A DNA stretch of 64,000 nucleotides. Origin: Candidatus Aminicenantota bacterium (GTDB lineage: Bacteria > Acidobacteriota > Aminicenantia > Aminicenantales > Aminicenantaceae). The stretch spans positions 3,689,162 to 3,753,161 of the forward strand of contig CP070750.1 of NCBI GenBank assembly GCA_020348385.1, written 5' to 3'. Made by a program: the position numbers and the translations under genes. Shown here in pieces: positions 33,319-42,252 of the stretch (position 1 is the first letter of the stretch; every line of letters begins with the position of its first letter). The notes under the pieces were generated by a model, which was not told the DNA's origin, did no database searches, and saw only the letters and a program-made list of their open reading frames with translations.

Positions 33319-34827
33319 ATGGCTGATAATAAAAAAGATATGCCGCCAGAACTGAAGGAAAAACTGAAAGCTGGTTTTAACCAGGAGTGGCGCAAGGAAC
33401 TCCGCAAGTCATTCCCCATGAAAGAACGCATGAAGATAAAGCGCCAGAAGATGCCTGAGAGGAATCCTGACGAACGGAATCAGGATTTCTTCGAAGTCAA
33501 CAGGGGGTTGAGAGCCAAGGCGGCTGTCGCTGAGGCGAAGAGATGTTGGGACTGTGCCAATCCCCAATGTGTGAAGGGTTGTCCGGTGGGTATCGACATT
33601 CCGGCTTTTGTCAAAATGATCGAGATTGGTGATTTCGATCAAAGTGTTCGCAAGTTGAAAGAAACTAATGCCCTTCCCGCTATATGCGGACGAGTCTGTC
33701 CTCAGGAAATCCAATGCGAAGTGGTGTGTAATCTGAAAAAAGCCACAGGGACGCCAGTGGCCATCGGCAACCTGGAACGGTTTGTTGCCGATTATGAAAG
33801 AGAAAAAGGAGATATGTTTATCCCATCTCTGCCTCCATCCACAGGAAAAAAGGTGGCTATCATCGGATCAGGGCCTGCAGGATTGACCGTTGCTGGAGAC
33901 TTGGCCCTCAAGGGACACAAGTGCACAATTTTTGAAGCGCTTCATGTCCCTGGAGGTGTGTTGTGGTACGGGATCCCAGAGTTCAGGCTTCCGAAAAAGA
34001 TCCTGGAAGCCGAGGTGGATTATCTGAAAAAGCTAGGCGTGGAATTGAGAACGAATTTTGTTGTGGGTTTGACCGCTACCCTTAAAGAATTGAAAAAGGA
34101 AGGTTTTGATGCTTTTTTTGTCGGGACAGGTGCCGGATTGCCTAATTTCATGCGGATTCCCGGCGAAAATTTGGTCGGCGTTTATTCGGCCAACGAGTAC
34201 TTGACGCGGGTTAATTTGATGAGAGCCTTTGAATTCCCTGAATATGACACACCTGTTTATTTGGGGAAAAATGCCGTTGTTCTTGGCGGAGGAAATGTGG
34301 CTATGGATTCGGTGCGAACCGCAAAGCGACTGGGTGCCGAGGAATCGACCATCGTATACCGCCGCTCGAGAGTAGAAATGCCAGCTAGGATCGAGGAAGT
34401 GCATCATGCAGAGGAGGAAGGAATCAAGTTCCATTTTCTGACTACTCCGACACAGTTTATCGGGGATGATAGGGGCCATGTTAAAGCAATGGAATGCATA
34501 CAAATGGAATTGGGAGAGCCCGATGACTCCGGACGACGCCGTCCCATCCCGATCGAAGGATCGGAATTTATCATGGAGGCGGACTTGGTCGTTGTCGCAA
34601 TCGGGAACAGCCCTAATCCCCTGATTCCTCAAACCACTCCCCAGCTCAAAGTGGGGAGGTGGGGAAACATCGAAGTCGATTGGGACACCATGGCAACCAG
34701 CATGAAAGGTGTTTACGCCGGTGGCGATATCATTAGGGGAGGAGCGACTGTTATCCTGGCTATGGGCGATGCCAGAATTGCAGCTAACGAGATGGATAAA
34801 TATCTCCAAAACCATAAAAAAAAATAG
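33319..34827 (+). CDS. nfnB: NfnB / glutamate synthase small-subunit-like flavoprotein
   Basis: The 502 residues match the GltD/NfnB/SudA family. The N-terminal double [4Fe-4S] domain has CWDCANPQCVKGCPVGIDIP and ICGRVCPQEIQCEVVC. An FAD-binding motif (AIIGSGPAGLTVAGDLA) and an NADP-binding motif (AVVLGGGNVAMDSVRTA) follow, then GVYAGGDIIRGGATVILAMG. In NfnB this FAD bifurcates electrons from NADPH to ferredoxin and to NfnA. No large glutamate synthase gene is adjacent, so the Nfn reading is preferred. A G-rich repeat begins 7 bases after the stop. Confidence 0.9.
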   Translation: MADNKKDMPPELKEKLKAGFNQEWRKELRKSFPMKERMKIKRQKMPERNPDERNQDFFEVNRGLRAKAAVAEAKRCWDCANPQCVKGCPVGIDIPAFVKMIEIGDFDQSVRKLKETNALPAICGRVCPQEIQCEVVCNLKKATGTPVAIGNLERFVADYEREKGDMFIPSLPPSTGKKVAIIGSGPAGLTVAGDLALKGHKCTIFEALHVPGGVLWYGIPEFRLPKKILEAEVDYLKKLGVELRTNFVVGLTATLKELKKEGFDAFFVGTGAGLPNFMRIPGENLVGVYSANEYLTRVNLMRAFEFPEYDTPVYLGKNAVVLGGGNVAMDSVRTAKRLGAEESTIVYRRSRVEMPARIEEVHHAEEEGIKFHFLTTPTQFIGDDRGHVKAMECIQMELGEPDDSGRRRPIPIEGSEFIMEADLVVVAIGNSPNPLIPQTTPQLKVGRWGNIEVDWDTMATSMKGVYAGGDIIRGGATVILAMGDARIAANEMDKYLQNHKKK

Positions 34828-34833
34828 CCATTA

Positions 34834-34955
34834 ATTATTTATAAAAAATGCCGATACCAACATTTATTCATAAAAACAATATTCCACCTATACATATTTC
34901 CCTTAATGATGGGGTGGGGAGGATTGGCATAGGGTGGGATGGTTGTTTAGTGTTG
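34834..34955 (+). repeat. G-rich dispersed element, copy 5
   Basis: ATTATTTATAAAAAATGCCG then ATACC forms the left end, with a second internal TTTATTCATAAAAA. The right part, GATGGGGTGGGGAGGATTGG then CATAGGGTGGGATGG, is G-rich and ends TTGTTTAG. The copy starts 7 bases after the nfnB stop and ends 4 bases before the ribosome site of the CoA-transferase gene. Confidence 0.7.
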
Positions 34956-34968
34956 GTCGGAGGTTCAG

Positions 34969-36267
34969 ATGCCTTGGGTAGATGATTACAAAAAAAAATT
35001 GGTGACAGCGGAAGAAGCGGTCTCTGCTATCAAAAGCCACGACCGCATTTACATAAGCGGCAATGCAGCCACTCCTTATGTGCTCATGAATGCTTTGGCT
35101 GAGAGTAAGGACAACCTGAACGGTGTTGAACTTGTTCATGTTCTTCTTCTTGGGGAGGATCCGCTGTCAAAACCGGAAATGGAGGGACATTTCCGCCACA
35201 ATTCTTTGTTCGTAGGGCCTGCTGATCGAAAAGCCATAAACGAGGGAAGAGCCGATTATATTCCGATTTTTCTCCACCAGATCCCCAATCTTTTTTATTC
35301 CGGCCAGATGCCCATCGATGTGGCCATGCTTCATCTCTCTCCCCCCGATGAACACGGCTTCATGAGCTACGGTGTTGAGGTCCTTGCTTCCAGCGCAGCC
35401 GCCGAGACGGCCAAGATGGTTATCGCTCAGGTTAACGAGAAAATGCCTCGCGTATTGGGGGATTCTTTTATTCATGTCTCCCGAGTTCATAAGGTCGTCG
35501 AGATTTCCGAGGATCTTCCCCAATTGAAGAAAAAGCCATTCACCGAGGTTGAACGCAAAATTGGTCATTTCATCGCAGACTTGATCGAGGACGGTTCCAC
35601 CCTCCAATTGGGTATAGGGGGAATCCCGGATGCGGTATTATCTGCTCTCAAAGGACGAAAGGATTTGGGGATCCATACGGAGATGGTCTCGGACGGTGCG
35701 ATGGAGGCAATCGAAGCGGGGATCATCACCGGAGCCAAAAAAAACTTCCATCCTTACAAAGTGATTTTGACGTTCATTCTGGGGTCGAGTAAGCTGTATG
35801 ATTTTGTGGACAACAATCCCACTTTTGAGGCACACCCCACTGATTACACCAATCATCCGTTCAAAGTCGCTCAGAACGATAACATGATCGCCATCAATTC
35901 GGCGGTCGAGGTGGAAATCTCAGGTCAGGTATGTTCCGATTCGATCGGAACTTATATTTACAGCGGTTTTGGTGGCCAAGTGGATTTTATCAGAGGTGCC
36001 GTTCACTCAAAAGGAGGAAAACCCATTATTGCATTACCTTCCACAGCAAAAGGTGATGAAATATCTCGGATTGTTCCGTTTCTTAAAAAAGGAGCAGGAG
36101 TCGTAACCACCCGTGCCGATGTTACCTATGTGGTGACAGAATACGGCGTGGCTTATCTCCATGGCAAAAACCTCCAGGAAAGGACAAAGGCGCTCATTGA
36201 CATTGCCCATCCCAAGTTCAGGGATGATTTGATCAAAGAAGCCAAAGACAGGAATCTCCTGTCCTAA
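34969..36267 (+). CDS. acyl-CoA:carboxylate CoA-transferase (4-hydroxybutyrate CoA-transferase/Cat2-like)
   Basis: The 432 residues match the acetyl-CoA hydrolase/transferase family, with the N-terminal MPWVDDYKKKLVTAEEA and IYISGNAATPYVL. The catalytic Glu is in GIHTEMVSDG, and GIGGIPDAVL forms the CoA-binding loop. The C-terminal YGVAYLHGKNL is also typical. The enzyme moves CoA between acetyl-CoA and a carboxylate such as 4-hydroxybutyrate or butyrate, part of fermentation. It is supported by GGAGG at 34959-34963. A crotonase at 48047 may belong to the same acyl-CoA metabolism. Confidence 0.88.
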   Translation: MPWVDDYKKKLVTAEEAVSAIKSHDRIYISGNAATPYVLMNALAESKDNLNGVELVHVLLLGEDPLSKPEMEGHFRHNSLFVGPADRKAINEGRADYIPIFLHQIPNLFYSGQMPIDVAMLHLSPPDEHGFMSYGVEVLASSAAAETAKMVIAQVNEKMPRVLGDSFIHVSRVHKVVEISEDLPQLKKKPFTEVERKIGHFIADLIEDGSTLQLGIGGIPDAVLSALKGRKDLGIHTEMVSDGAMEAIEAGIITGAKKNFHPYKVILTFILGSSKLYDFVDNNPTFEAHPTDYTNHPFKVAQNDNMIAINSAVEVEISGQVCSDSIGTYIYSGFGGQVDFIRGAVHSKGGKPIIALPSTAKGDEISRIVPFLKKGAGVVTTRADVTYVVTEYGVAYLHGKNLQERTKALIDIAHPKFRDDLIKEAKDRNLLS

Positions 36268-36275
36268 TTGGTATA

Positions 36276-36953
36276 GTGATGCGTCAGACTGGACTGTTTC
36301 CAGTGGAAAAGGGACATATCGGTACCGATGAATCGGGAAAAGGGGATTACTTCGGTCCTCTTGTGGTGGCAGGAGTCTATGTTCCGGATGAGCAGCAGGA
36401 TGTGCTGAAAGAATTGGGGGTGAAGGACAGCAAAAGAATTTCCGATAACAGGGTTAGGGAAATGGCGGATCTTGTTAAAAGAGGTTATAAACATTCTGTC
36501 GTCGCCATCGGTCCTGAAAAATATAATGAGCTTTACGGCAAGCTGAGAAATCTGAACCGCCTGTTGGCATGGGCTCATGCCCGGGCTATCGAGAACATTT
36601 TGGAAGAGGTCGCCTGTGAACAAGCGATCACGGACCAATTCGGGGATAAGCTGTTTGTGGAAAATGCCATGATGAAAAAGGGGAGGCATGTCGAGCTGGT
36701 CCAGAGGCCAAAAGCTGAAGAGGACATGGCTGTGGCAGCTGCTTCGATCCTGGCTCGAGCCGAGTTTCTCAGACGATTGTATTTTCTCTCACAAGACTTC
36801 AAGATCGACCTCCCGAAGGGTTCCTCCACGAAATCGGAAGAGGTAGGACTGGAACTGGTGGAAAAACACGGGGCGGATGTCTTGGGCAAGGTGGCTAAAA
36901 CACATTTTAAGCTCACTCCCCGAATCTTGGATTTGTCAAAAAAAAAGAAATAA
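36276..36953 (+). CDS. rnhC: ribonuclease HIII (short form)
   Basis: The catalytic core has GTDESGKGDYFGPLVV (the HIII version of the D-E-S-G-K-G motif), VKDSKR and VQRPKAEEDMAVAAASILAR for later acidic residues. It hydrolyses RNA in RNA-DNA hybrids. Typical RNase HIII has ~300 residues with an N-terminal TBP-like substrate-binding domain; here only 17 residues precede the catalytic Asp, so that domain is absent. The start is GTG 36276 or ATG 36279. It follows the CoA-transferase gene by 8 bases. Confidence 0.85.
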   Translation: MMRQTGLFPVEKGHIGTDESGKGDYFGPLVVAGVYVPDEQQDVLKELGVKDSKRISDNRVREMADLVKRGYKHSVVAIGPEKYNELYGKLRNLNRLLAWAHARAIENILEEVACEQAITDQFGDKLFVENAMMKKGRHVELVQRPKAEEDMAVAAASILARAEFLRRLYFLSQDFKIDLPKGSSTKSEEVGLELVEKHGADVLGKVAKTHFKLTPRILDLSKKKK

Positions 36954-37082
36954 TTTCTTGATATCTTTTCGCTGATTTTCAATCTTTGAAAAGGAGGGAA
37001 ACACGATGGCTTCTTCTTCAACTTCCCTGGCTTCTGTTAGAAGTATAATGGATTGGGAATCGCGTGCGGAAAGGAGAAAGTG

Positions 37083-38276
37083 ATGGCTGAGAAAACGAAG
37101 CGGTTGTATTTTGAAGATCCGTACCAAGTCGAATTTGAAGCCCATGTGATCCAAAGAATTACTTATGAGGGAAATCCAGCGGTTGTCCTCGATAAGACCT
37201 GTTTCTATCCAGAGGGTGGCGGACAACCCGCAGATAAAGGGACTATTGACGGGGTCCTTGTCATTCATGTTTTGGAGAAGGATGACCAGATCATTCATGT
37301 GCTCGAAAAAGACCTCTCTTCGGATGCTGTGAAAGGCGAGATCAATTGGAGCATTCGATTTGACCACATGCAGCAGCACGCCGGCCAACACATCCTTTCC
37401 CAGTGTTTTGTCCAGCTTTTTGATGCCGCAACTCGCTCGTTTCATCTGGGGGAGGAGTCATCAACGCTCGAAGTGGATAAGCGGAATATGAGCGAGGAGG
37501 AAGCAGAACGCGTTGAAAGGCATGCGAATGATGTTGTTTTCCAAAACAAGGAAATAAAAACTTGTTTTTATGGGGAAAAAGAAATTTCCGATGTCCGGTT
37601 GAGAAGGCCTCCTAAAAAGATGGGAGATATAAGGGTAGTTGAAGTATCGGATTTTGATTACACGGCTTGTGGAGGAACCCATCCGCGAAGCACGGGTGAG
37701 ATCGGCACGATCAAAATTTTAAGATGGGATAGGATCCGAGACAATGTGCGACTGGAATTTATCTGTGGAATTCGAGCCGTGCAGGACTATGCTCGGAAAC
37801 ATCGGGATCTAAAAACTTTGTCCAACATCTTGACAGTAGATGATAGGGAAATCGTTGCCTCCTTTGAAAAAACCAAGTCCGATCTCAAAATGCAGAAAAG
37901 AATAAACCGTAAAATGCAGGAGAAAATCATACAGCATGAGGCTGAAGATATGATTCAAAAAGCCGAGGGAAAGCTCCTCAAGCGGATTTTTACAGATAGA
38001 TCTCAAGAAGAGATCAGGCTTCTGACCCTTCTTATCATTAGGAAGGGGGAATTTGTTGCGCTTTTTGGTCTTAAAGGCGATGAAAGAGTACATGTTTTCC
38101 TAGCCTGTTCTGAGAATCTCGGTTTGGATATGCGAGAGCTTGAGCCAGTCGTTTCTCCTCTGATCGAGGGCAAAGGAGGAGGAAGATCTTCGCTGGTCGA
38201 GATATCCGGGCAAAAAAAAGAAAACCTCGAACAAGCACTTGAAGCGGCTTCCCAGCACATAGAAGAAAAGCTATAG
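37083..38276 (+). CDS. alanyl-tRNA editing protein AlaX-L
   Basis: It resembles a free-standing AlaRS editing domain. The N-terminal barrel has YPEGGGQPADKG. The zinc motifs are HMQQHAGQHILS (H-x3-H) and CGGTH. The C-terminal ~140 residues contain a coiled coil (DLKMQKRINRKMQEKI) and a DHHA1-like glycine-rich end (GKGGGRSSLVEISGQK), making this the long AlaX form. It hydrolyses Ser- or Gly-tRNAAla. AAGGAGAAAGTG immediately upstream supports ATG 37083; the TTG at 37053 has no such site. A TATAAT at 37044-37049 may be a promoter element. Confidence 0.88.
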   Translation: MAEKTKRLYFEDPYQVEFEAHVIQRITYEGNPAVVLDKTCFYPEGGGQPADKGTIDGVLVIHVLEKDDQIIHVLEKDLSSDAVKGEINWSIRFDHMQQHAGQHILSQCFVQLFDAATRSFHLGEESSTLEVDKRNMSEEEAERVERHANDVVFQNKEIKTCFYGEKEISDVRLRRPPKKMGDIRVVEVSDFDYTACGGTHPRSTGEIGTIKILRWDRIRDNVRLEFICGIRAVQDYARKHRDLKTLSNILTVDDREIVASFEKTKSDLKMQKRINRKMQEKIIQHEAEDMIQKAEGKLLKRIFTDRSQEEIRLLTLLIIRKGEFVALFGLKGDERVHVFLACSENLGLDMRELEPVVSPLIEGKGGGRSSLVEISGQKKENLEQALEAASQHIEEKL

Positions 38277-38284
38277 ACTGATTG

Positions 38285-38373
38285 TAAAAAAGGGGACGGT
38301 TCTATTTTTTTTTATTTTATTAAGTAAGGAAATCCCTTTGAAAGATGAAAAAATAGAACCGTCCCCTTTTTTA
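38285..38373. repeat. REP/MITE-like perfect inverted repeat between convergent genes
   Basis: A 26-bp arm at 38285-38310 (core GGGGACGGTTCTATTTTTT) pairs perfectly with 38348-38373, separated by 37 AT-rich bases. The right arm includes the TAA stop of the minus-strand permease gene. Its position and the flanking A/T runs also make it a plausible bidirectional terminator. Confidence 0.8.
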
Positions 38374-39615
38374 TTCGTATCTGAGGGAGACGATGGGGTC
38401 GAGCTTGGCAGCCTTCTGGGCCGGGAAGATCCCGAAAAAGAGGCCGACCGAAATGGACACAGCGAGGCCCAAAATGACTGACCACCATGTCACGGAGGCT
38501 GGAAGGGGCGTTGCAGCTTTGACCAATTGAGCGATCCCGAAGCCTATCAGAATGCCGATCAATCCTCCTGTTGCAGTCAGAAACACGGCTTCAATCAGAA
38601 ACTGTTTAAGGATGTCCCCCGAACGAGCACCTATGGCTTTGCGGATCCCTATCTCTTTTGTTCTTTCTTTCACAGATACCAACATGATGTTCATCACTCC
38701 GATCCCACCCACGAGCAGTCCTATCGAGGAGATCATGATCATCACCAGGTAAGCTGCGCCAGTGAGCTGATTATAGATTTCGATCATTGTATCTTGGGAA
38801 TAGATCACAAAGTCATTCGGTTTCCCAAACGGGACTTGTCTTCTTTGTCGGAGAACGTTGATAATTTGATCAGTGGTTTCTTGGATAAAACCTTCTTTAT
38901 TAGGGGTGACGATAATCTGTAGATTTGAAAGATCATATGGAAAATGCTTCATAAGTGTTGTTATTGGAATCCCAACAAAATCATCTTGACTTTGCCCGAA
39001 GCGCGTGCCCCGCTTTTTTAGAATCCCTACGACAGTGAATTTTTCCTGTCCAATGTTTATTCTTTTTCCTAGAGCAAACGTGTGAGGAAACAACACCTCT
39101 GCTAATTCAGCGCCAAGGACACAGACTTTTCTTTTATGATTTATGTCGGCTTCTGTCAGAAATCGTCCTTGTTCGGGAAGATAAGCGGTAAGAATATCAG
39201 GATATTTTTCATTCATTCCTAAAACAAAGGAATCTTGGGTCTTTTTATTCTGATATTTTATTGTTATGGGTGTGAAAATATCTGCAACAAGCGCAACGAC
39301 GACCGCTTTCACCAAAGAACATTCCTTCTCTATGGCTAGAGCATCCTCGAATGTGAGATTTTTTCTTTGTCTTTCTTCTTGGGAAAGCAAAAATTCTGGT
39401 CCTGGATTGAATTTTTGCACGGCTATGAGATTTGTCCCGGACGATTCCAGTTCAGCAAGAAAGGATCGGTTTAAACCTTGGATGATAGATACCATCCCTA
39501 TGACCGTCATCACCCCGATCATGATTCCCAGTAATGTTAAGAAGGAACGAAGTTTGTGCATCCTGAGAGAATCAAGGGCCATTTGGATAATTTCTTTCAG
39601 AATCCCGAATCTCAT
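38371..39615 (-). CDS. MacB/FtsX-type ABC transporter permease
   Basis: The 414-residue permease has an N-terminal TM helix (LTLLGIMIGVMTVIGMVSII), a ~230-residue periplasmic MacB-PCD domain and three C-terminal TM helices. The conserved loop SVKERTKEIGIRKAIGARSGDI contacts the ATPase, and SLRYE closes the sequence. Type VII (MacB-like) permeases drive mechanotransmission rather than transport across the membrane. It overlaps the next permease gene by 4 bases, so the two form a heterodimeric pair. No ATPase gene is adjacent. Confidence 0.87.
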   Translation of the reverse strand: MRFGILKEIIQMALDSLRMHKLRSFLTLLGIMIGVMTVIGMVSIIQGLNRSFLAELESSGTNLIAVQKFNPGPEFLLSQEERQRKNLTFEDALAIEKECSLVKAVVVALVADIFTPITIKYQNKKTQDSFVLGMNEKYPDILTAYLPEQGRFLTEADINHKRKVCVLGAELAEVLFPHTFALGKRINIGQEKFTVVGILKKRGTRFGQSQDDFVGIPITTLMKHFPYDLSNLQIIVTPNKEGFIQETTDQIINVLRQRRQVPFGKPNDFVIYSQDTMIEIYNQLTGAAYLVMIMISSIGLLVGGIGVMNIMLVSVKERTKEIGIRKAIGARSGDILKQFLIEAVFLTATGGLIGILIGFGIAQLVKAATPLPASVTWWSVILGLAVSISVGLFFGIFPAQKAAKLDPIVSLRYE

Positions 39616-40859
39616 TGTTCTGCCCTTATCGATTCAATCGGATCGAGCTTTGCTGCTTTGCTTGCCGGATAAAGCCCGAAAAAGACGCCCACGGAGGTCG
39701 AAACAAGAATGGCAACTGCGATAGATATCGGTTCCACACTCGATGGCAACGAGGTTGTGGCTGTCACAATACTTGCGATGATAAATCCCAAAATTATGCC
39801 GATTATTCCTCCGACCGTAGAAATAACAGCAGATTCGATGAGAAATTGAAAAAGAATATCCATTCGCCGGGCTCCTACAGCCATCCGGATCCCGATTTCC
39901 TTGGTTCTTTCCGATACGGCCACAAACATGATATTCATGATGACAATCCCGCCGACTATAAGAGCGATAGAAGATACGATAATCATGGCGAAAAAGATGC
40001 TGGATGTTGCCGACTTATAGAGCTGGATAAAAGTCTCTGAAGTTTGGAAGGAAAAATCGTCAGAATCTTCATATGCCAAATGACGCTTCGAACGAAGAAT
40101 GGTTCTCACTTCTTCTTGTGCCTCTGACATTGTCTCTTGCGAGGATGTGTGGATGTTGATGTTGATACTTCTTCTGGATCCATATAATTTCTGGAAAGTT
40201 GTAATCGGAATCAAAATGTAATTATCTTGACTGAAACTCAGAATTTTGCCCTTTTTTTGGCCGAGTCCTATTACTGAAAAGTTATGTTGACCGATCTTTA
40301 TCCTTTTGCCTAGAGGATCCGTGTATGGAAAAAGTTTTTCTGTAATATCGTTGCCAATGATACAGACGTTGCGAGAGTGATCTTCATCCTTCCTTTGTAA
40401 ATGCCTGCCTCCCGCCAATTCTAAGACCGATCCGATAAGATGGTCAATGTGAGTTACTCCTCTAATGGTAACTCCCTTGAGAGATTGATTTTGTAGTTTA
40501 ACAGTTCGACTCGTTTCTGTGGAAGCACCCACCAATTCGCATGCGTTGCATCGGCTCCGGATAAGTCTCATATCTTCTAGGGTAAGATCCCTTCGAGCGA
40601 ATTGTCCTCTCAGATCTTTAATAGTTCTTACGTCAAGGGAAAATTTGCGGACAGAAAAATCGTTGGCACCGTAAAAAGCCATCTTGGAGTACACATAGTT
40701 GTTTAAGCCTTGGATGATTGAAACTACGGCTATGATGGTGAGAACACCGATGATGATTCCCAACAGCGTAAGAAATGTACGGAGCTTGCTCGACCAGAGA
40801 GAACTCATGGCCATCGCCACAGATTCACCCACGTGGATTCTTCTGATTCTTTTATTCAT
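39612..40859 (-). CDS. MacB/FtsX-type ABC transporter permease
   Basis: The 415 residues have the same layout as the gene downstream: TM1 (FLTLLGIIIGVLTIIAVVSII), a periplasmic domain, and three TM helices with AVSERTKEIGIRMAVGARRMDI. The two permeases are clearly related, pointing to an old duplication. A pair of Cys in the periplasmic part (RSRCNACELVG) is absent from its partner. It is the first gene of the pair. The 395-base upstream region holds a family-B repeat. Confidence 0.87.
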   Translation of the reverse strand: MNKRIRRIHVGESVAMAMSSLWSSKLRTFLTLLGIIIGVLTIIAVVSIIQGLNNYVYSKMAFYGANDFSVRKFSLDVRTIKDLRGQFARRDLTLEDMRLIRSRCNACELVGASTETSRTVKLQNQSLKGVTIRGVTHIDHLIGSVLELAGGRHLQRKDEDHSRNVCIIGNDITEKLFPYTDPLGKRIKIGQHNFSVIGLGQKKGKILSFSQDNYILIPITTFQKLYGSRRSININIHTSSQETMSEAQEEVRTILRSKRHLAYEDSDDFSFQTSETFIQLYKSATSSIFFAMIIVSSIALIVGGIVIMNIMFVAVSERTKEIGIRMAVGARRMDILFQFLIESAVISTVGGIIGIILGFIIASIVTATTSLPSSVEPISIAVAILVSTSVGVFFGLYPASKAAKLDPIESIRAEQ

Positions 40860-40940
40860 CCGGATTTATTATATATGATACGAAAAAGCGAAGGAATAGG
40901 TTTTTTAGGAATGGTTTCGCTCCTGTGACCAGTTTTAACG

Positions 40941-41140
40941 CCATCCCCTCACCGCTCTTCTCGGCGGCTCCGGAACTCCACTCGTTATCCCCAATCTCTG
41001 CCACACAAACCTCTATTCCCATTATTGTCCGGTCTCATATCCTTTGCAAAGTTGTGCCGAGTACATCCTTGCCTTTTGACTTCGTCAGATTCCCTCGAAA
41101 AGCGGCTCGTGAGGGCTGGGCTAGGTTGGGTCGGGGTCCT
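40941..41140 (+). repeat. dispersed repeat family B, copy 1
   Basis: This sequence of about 200 bp has a close relative at 58271-58471. Shared blocks are ATCCCCTCAC, CTCCGGAACTCC, TTTGCAAAGTTGTGCCGAGT then ACATCC, TGACTTCGTCAGATTCCCTC and GGGCTGGGCTAGGTTGGG. It lies in a 395-base gap between divergent genes and shows no convincing reading frame. Confidence 0.7.
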
Positions 41141-41254
41141 CCCTGGTCGCTTTAACCATCTTCAATAGCCCTGTTTATCACAGGAAAAACGATGCTTCTT
41201 TAAAAAAGAATGAGGTTGACAGCTCTGGGATGAGGAACCAAAATAAAAGGAGAG

Positions 41255-42205
41255 ATGAAGGCCATAGCATTAAAAGGCAGGAATATCTGTGTTGAGGAGA
41301 GGCCGGATCCTGTGCCGACAAAAAACGAGGCTCTGATTAGGGTCACTAAAGCAGGAATCTGTAACACAGACCTGGAGCTTGTGAAAGGATACATGAATTT
41401 CGAGGGAATATTGGGCCATGAATTCGTGGGCCGGGTTGTCGAAGCATGTGAAAAAGAATGGATCGGGAGAAGAGTGGTCGGAGAAATTAACATCCCGTGT
41501 GGTCAATGCGAGATTTGTTTTGGAGGAGATCCAAAGCACTGTCCATCGAGGATGGTGTTGGGTATTCAACAAAAAGATGGGGTTTTTGCCGAATTTGTGA
41601 CTCTTCCTCTGGAAAATTTGCATGCCCTTCCCTCGAACGTTTCCGAAATAGAAGCGGTTTTTGTCGAGCCTCTGGCTGCAGCCATCGCCATTATTGACCA
41701 AATTTATCCCGATCAGAACAATGATGCGTTGATTTTGGGGGATGGAAAGCTGGGGCTTCTTGCAGCGCAAGTTTTGCAGACCCGCACGCCAAATATTTTT
41801 TGTGTCGGCCGTCACCCCCGAAAACTCGCCCTGATAGAAAAAAGAGGAATCCAGACCGCACTTGATGCTGGTAAATGGGATCGCAAGTTCGATTTCATTG
41901 TCGATGCCACAGGAAATCCCCAAGGGATTGCGGAAGCCCTTTGTTTTATCAAACCCAAAGGAAAGATCGTGATTAAAAGTACTTTTGAAGGTCTGGCCAA
42001 GATCGATATTTCAGCTCTAGTTGTGAGCGAGATTCAATTGCTCGGCTCCCGGTGTGGTTCTTTTGCCAAAGCCCTAGAATTTTTAAAAAAGGAAACGCTG
42101 GAATTGGAAAGTATGGTGGATGTCGATTTCCCTCTGGGAAAGGCCCTTGAAGCATTCGAAAGAGCGAAAGATCCTGAAGTGATAAAAGTCCTTCTAACTC
42201 CTTAA
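41255..42205 (+). CDS. zinc-dependent alcohol dehydrogenase family protein (MDR)
   Basis: The 316-residue medium-chain dehydrogenase has catalytic zinc ligands in GICNTD (Cys) and GHEFVG (His-Glu). The structural zinc Cys set is in CGQCEICFGGDPKHC. A nucleotide-binding motif, LILGDGKLGLLAAQVL, lies in the middle. It is about 30 residues shorter than typical family members. It oxidises a secondary alcohol or polyol with NAD(P). AAAGGAGAG upstream supports the start. The substrate is unknown. Confidence 0.85.
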   Translation: MKAIALKGRNICVEERPDPVPTKNEALIRVTKAGICNTDLELVKGYMNFEGILGHEFVGRVVEACEKEWIGRRVVGEINIPCGQCEICFGGDPKHCPSRMVLGIQQKDGVFAEFVTLPLENLHALPSNVSEIEAVFVEPLAAAIAIIDQIYPDQNNDALILGDGKLGLLAAQVLQTRTPNIFCVGRHPRKLALIEKRGIQTALDAGKWDRKFDFIVDATGNPQGIAEALCFIKPKGKIVIKSTFEGLAKIDISALVVSEIQLLGSRCGSFAKALEFLKKETLELESMVDVDFPLGKALEAFERAKDPEVIKVLLTP

Positions 42206-42252
42206 TGAATGACCAGGCCCGATATATAATGAAGGAACGAAGGAGATGAGAA

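Noticed and set aside
33319..34827. small subunit of glutamate synthase (gltD)
   Set aside because: No large-subunit gene is adjacent and nfnA directly precedes it, so NfnB is the better reading.
40925..41155. 76-residue frame in family-B copy 1 (and the 96-residue frame at 58222-58512)
   Set aside because: The two copies share nucleotide sequence, but indels break the shared frame, so coding is unlikely.
41216..41244. TTGACA-17-CAAAAT promoter before the MDR dehydrogenase
   Set aside because: Transcription would start about 4 bases before the start codon and remove the AAAGGAGAG ribosome site, so this is probably not the promoter in use.
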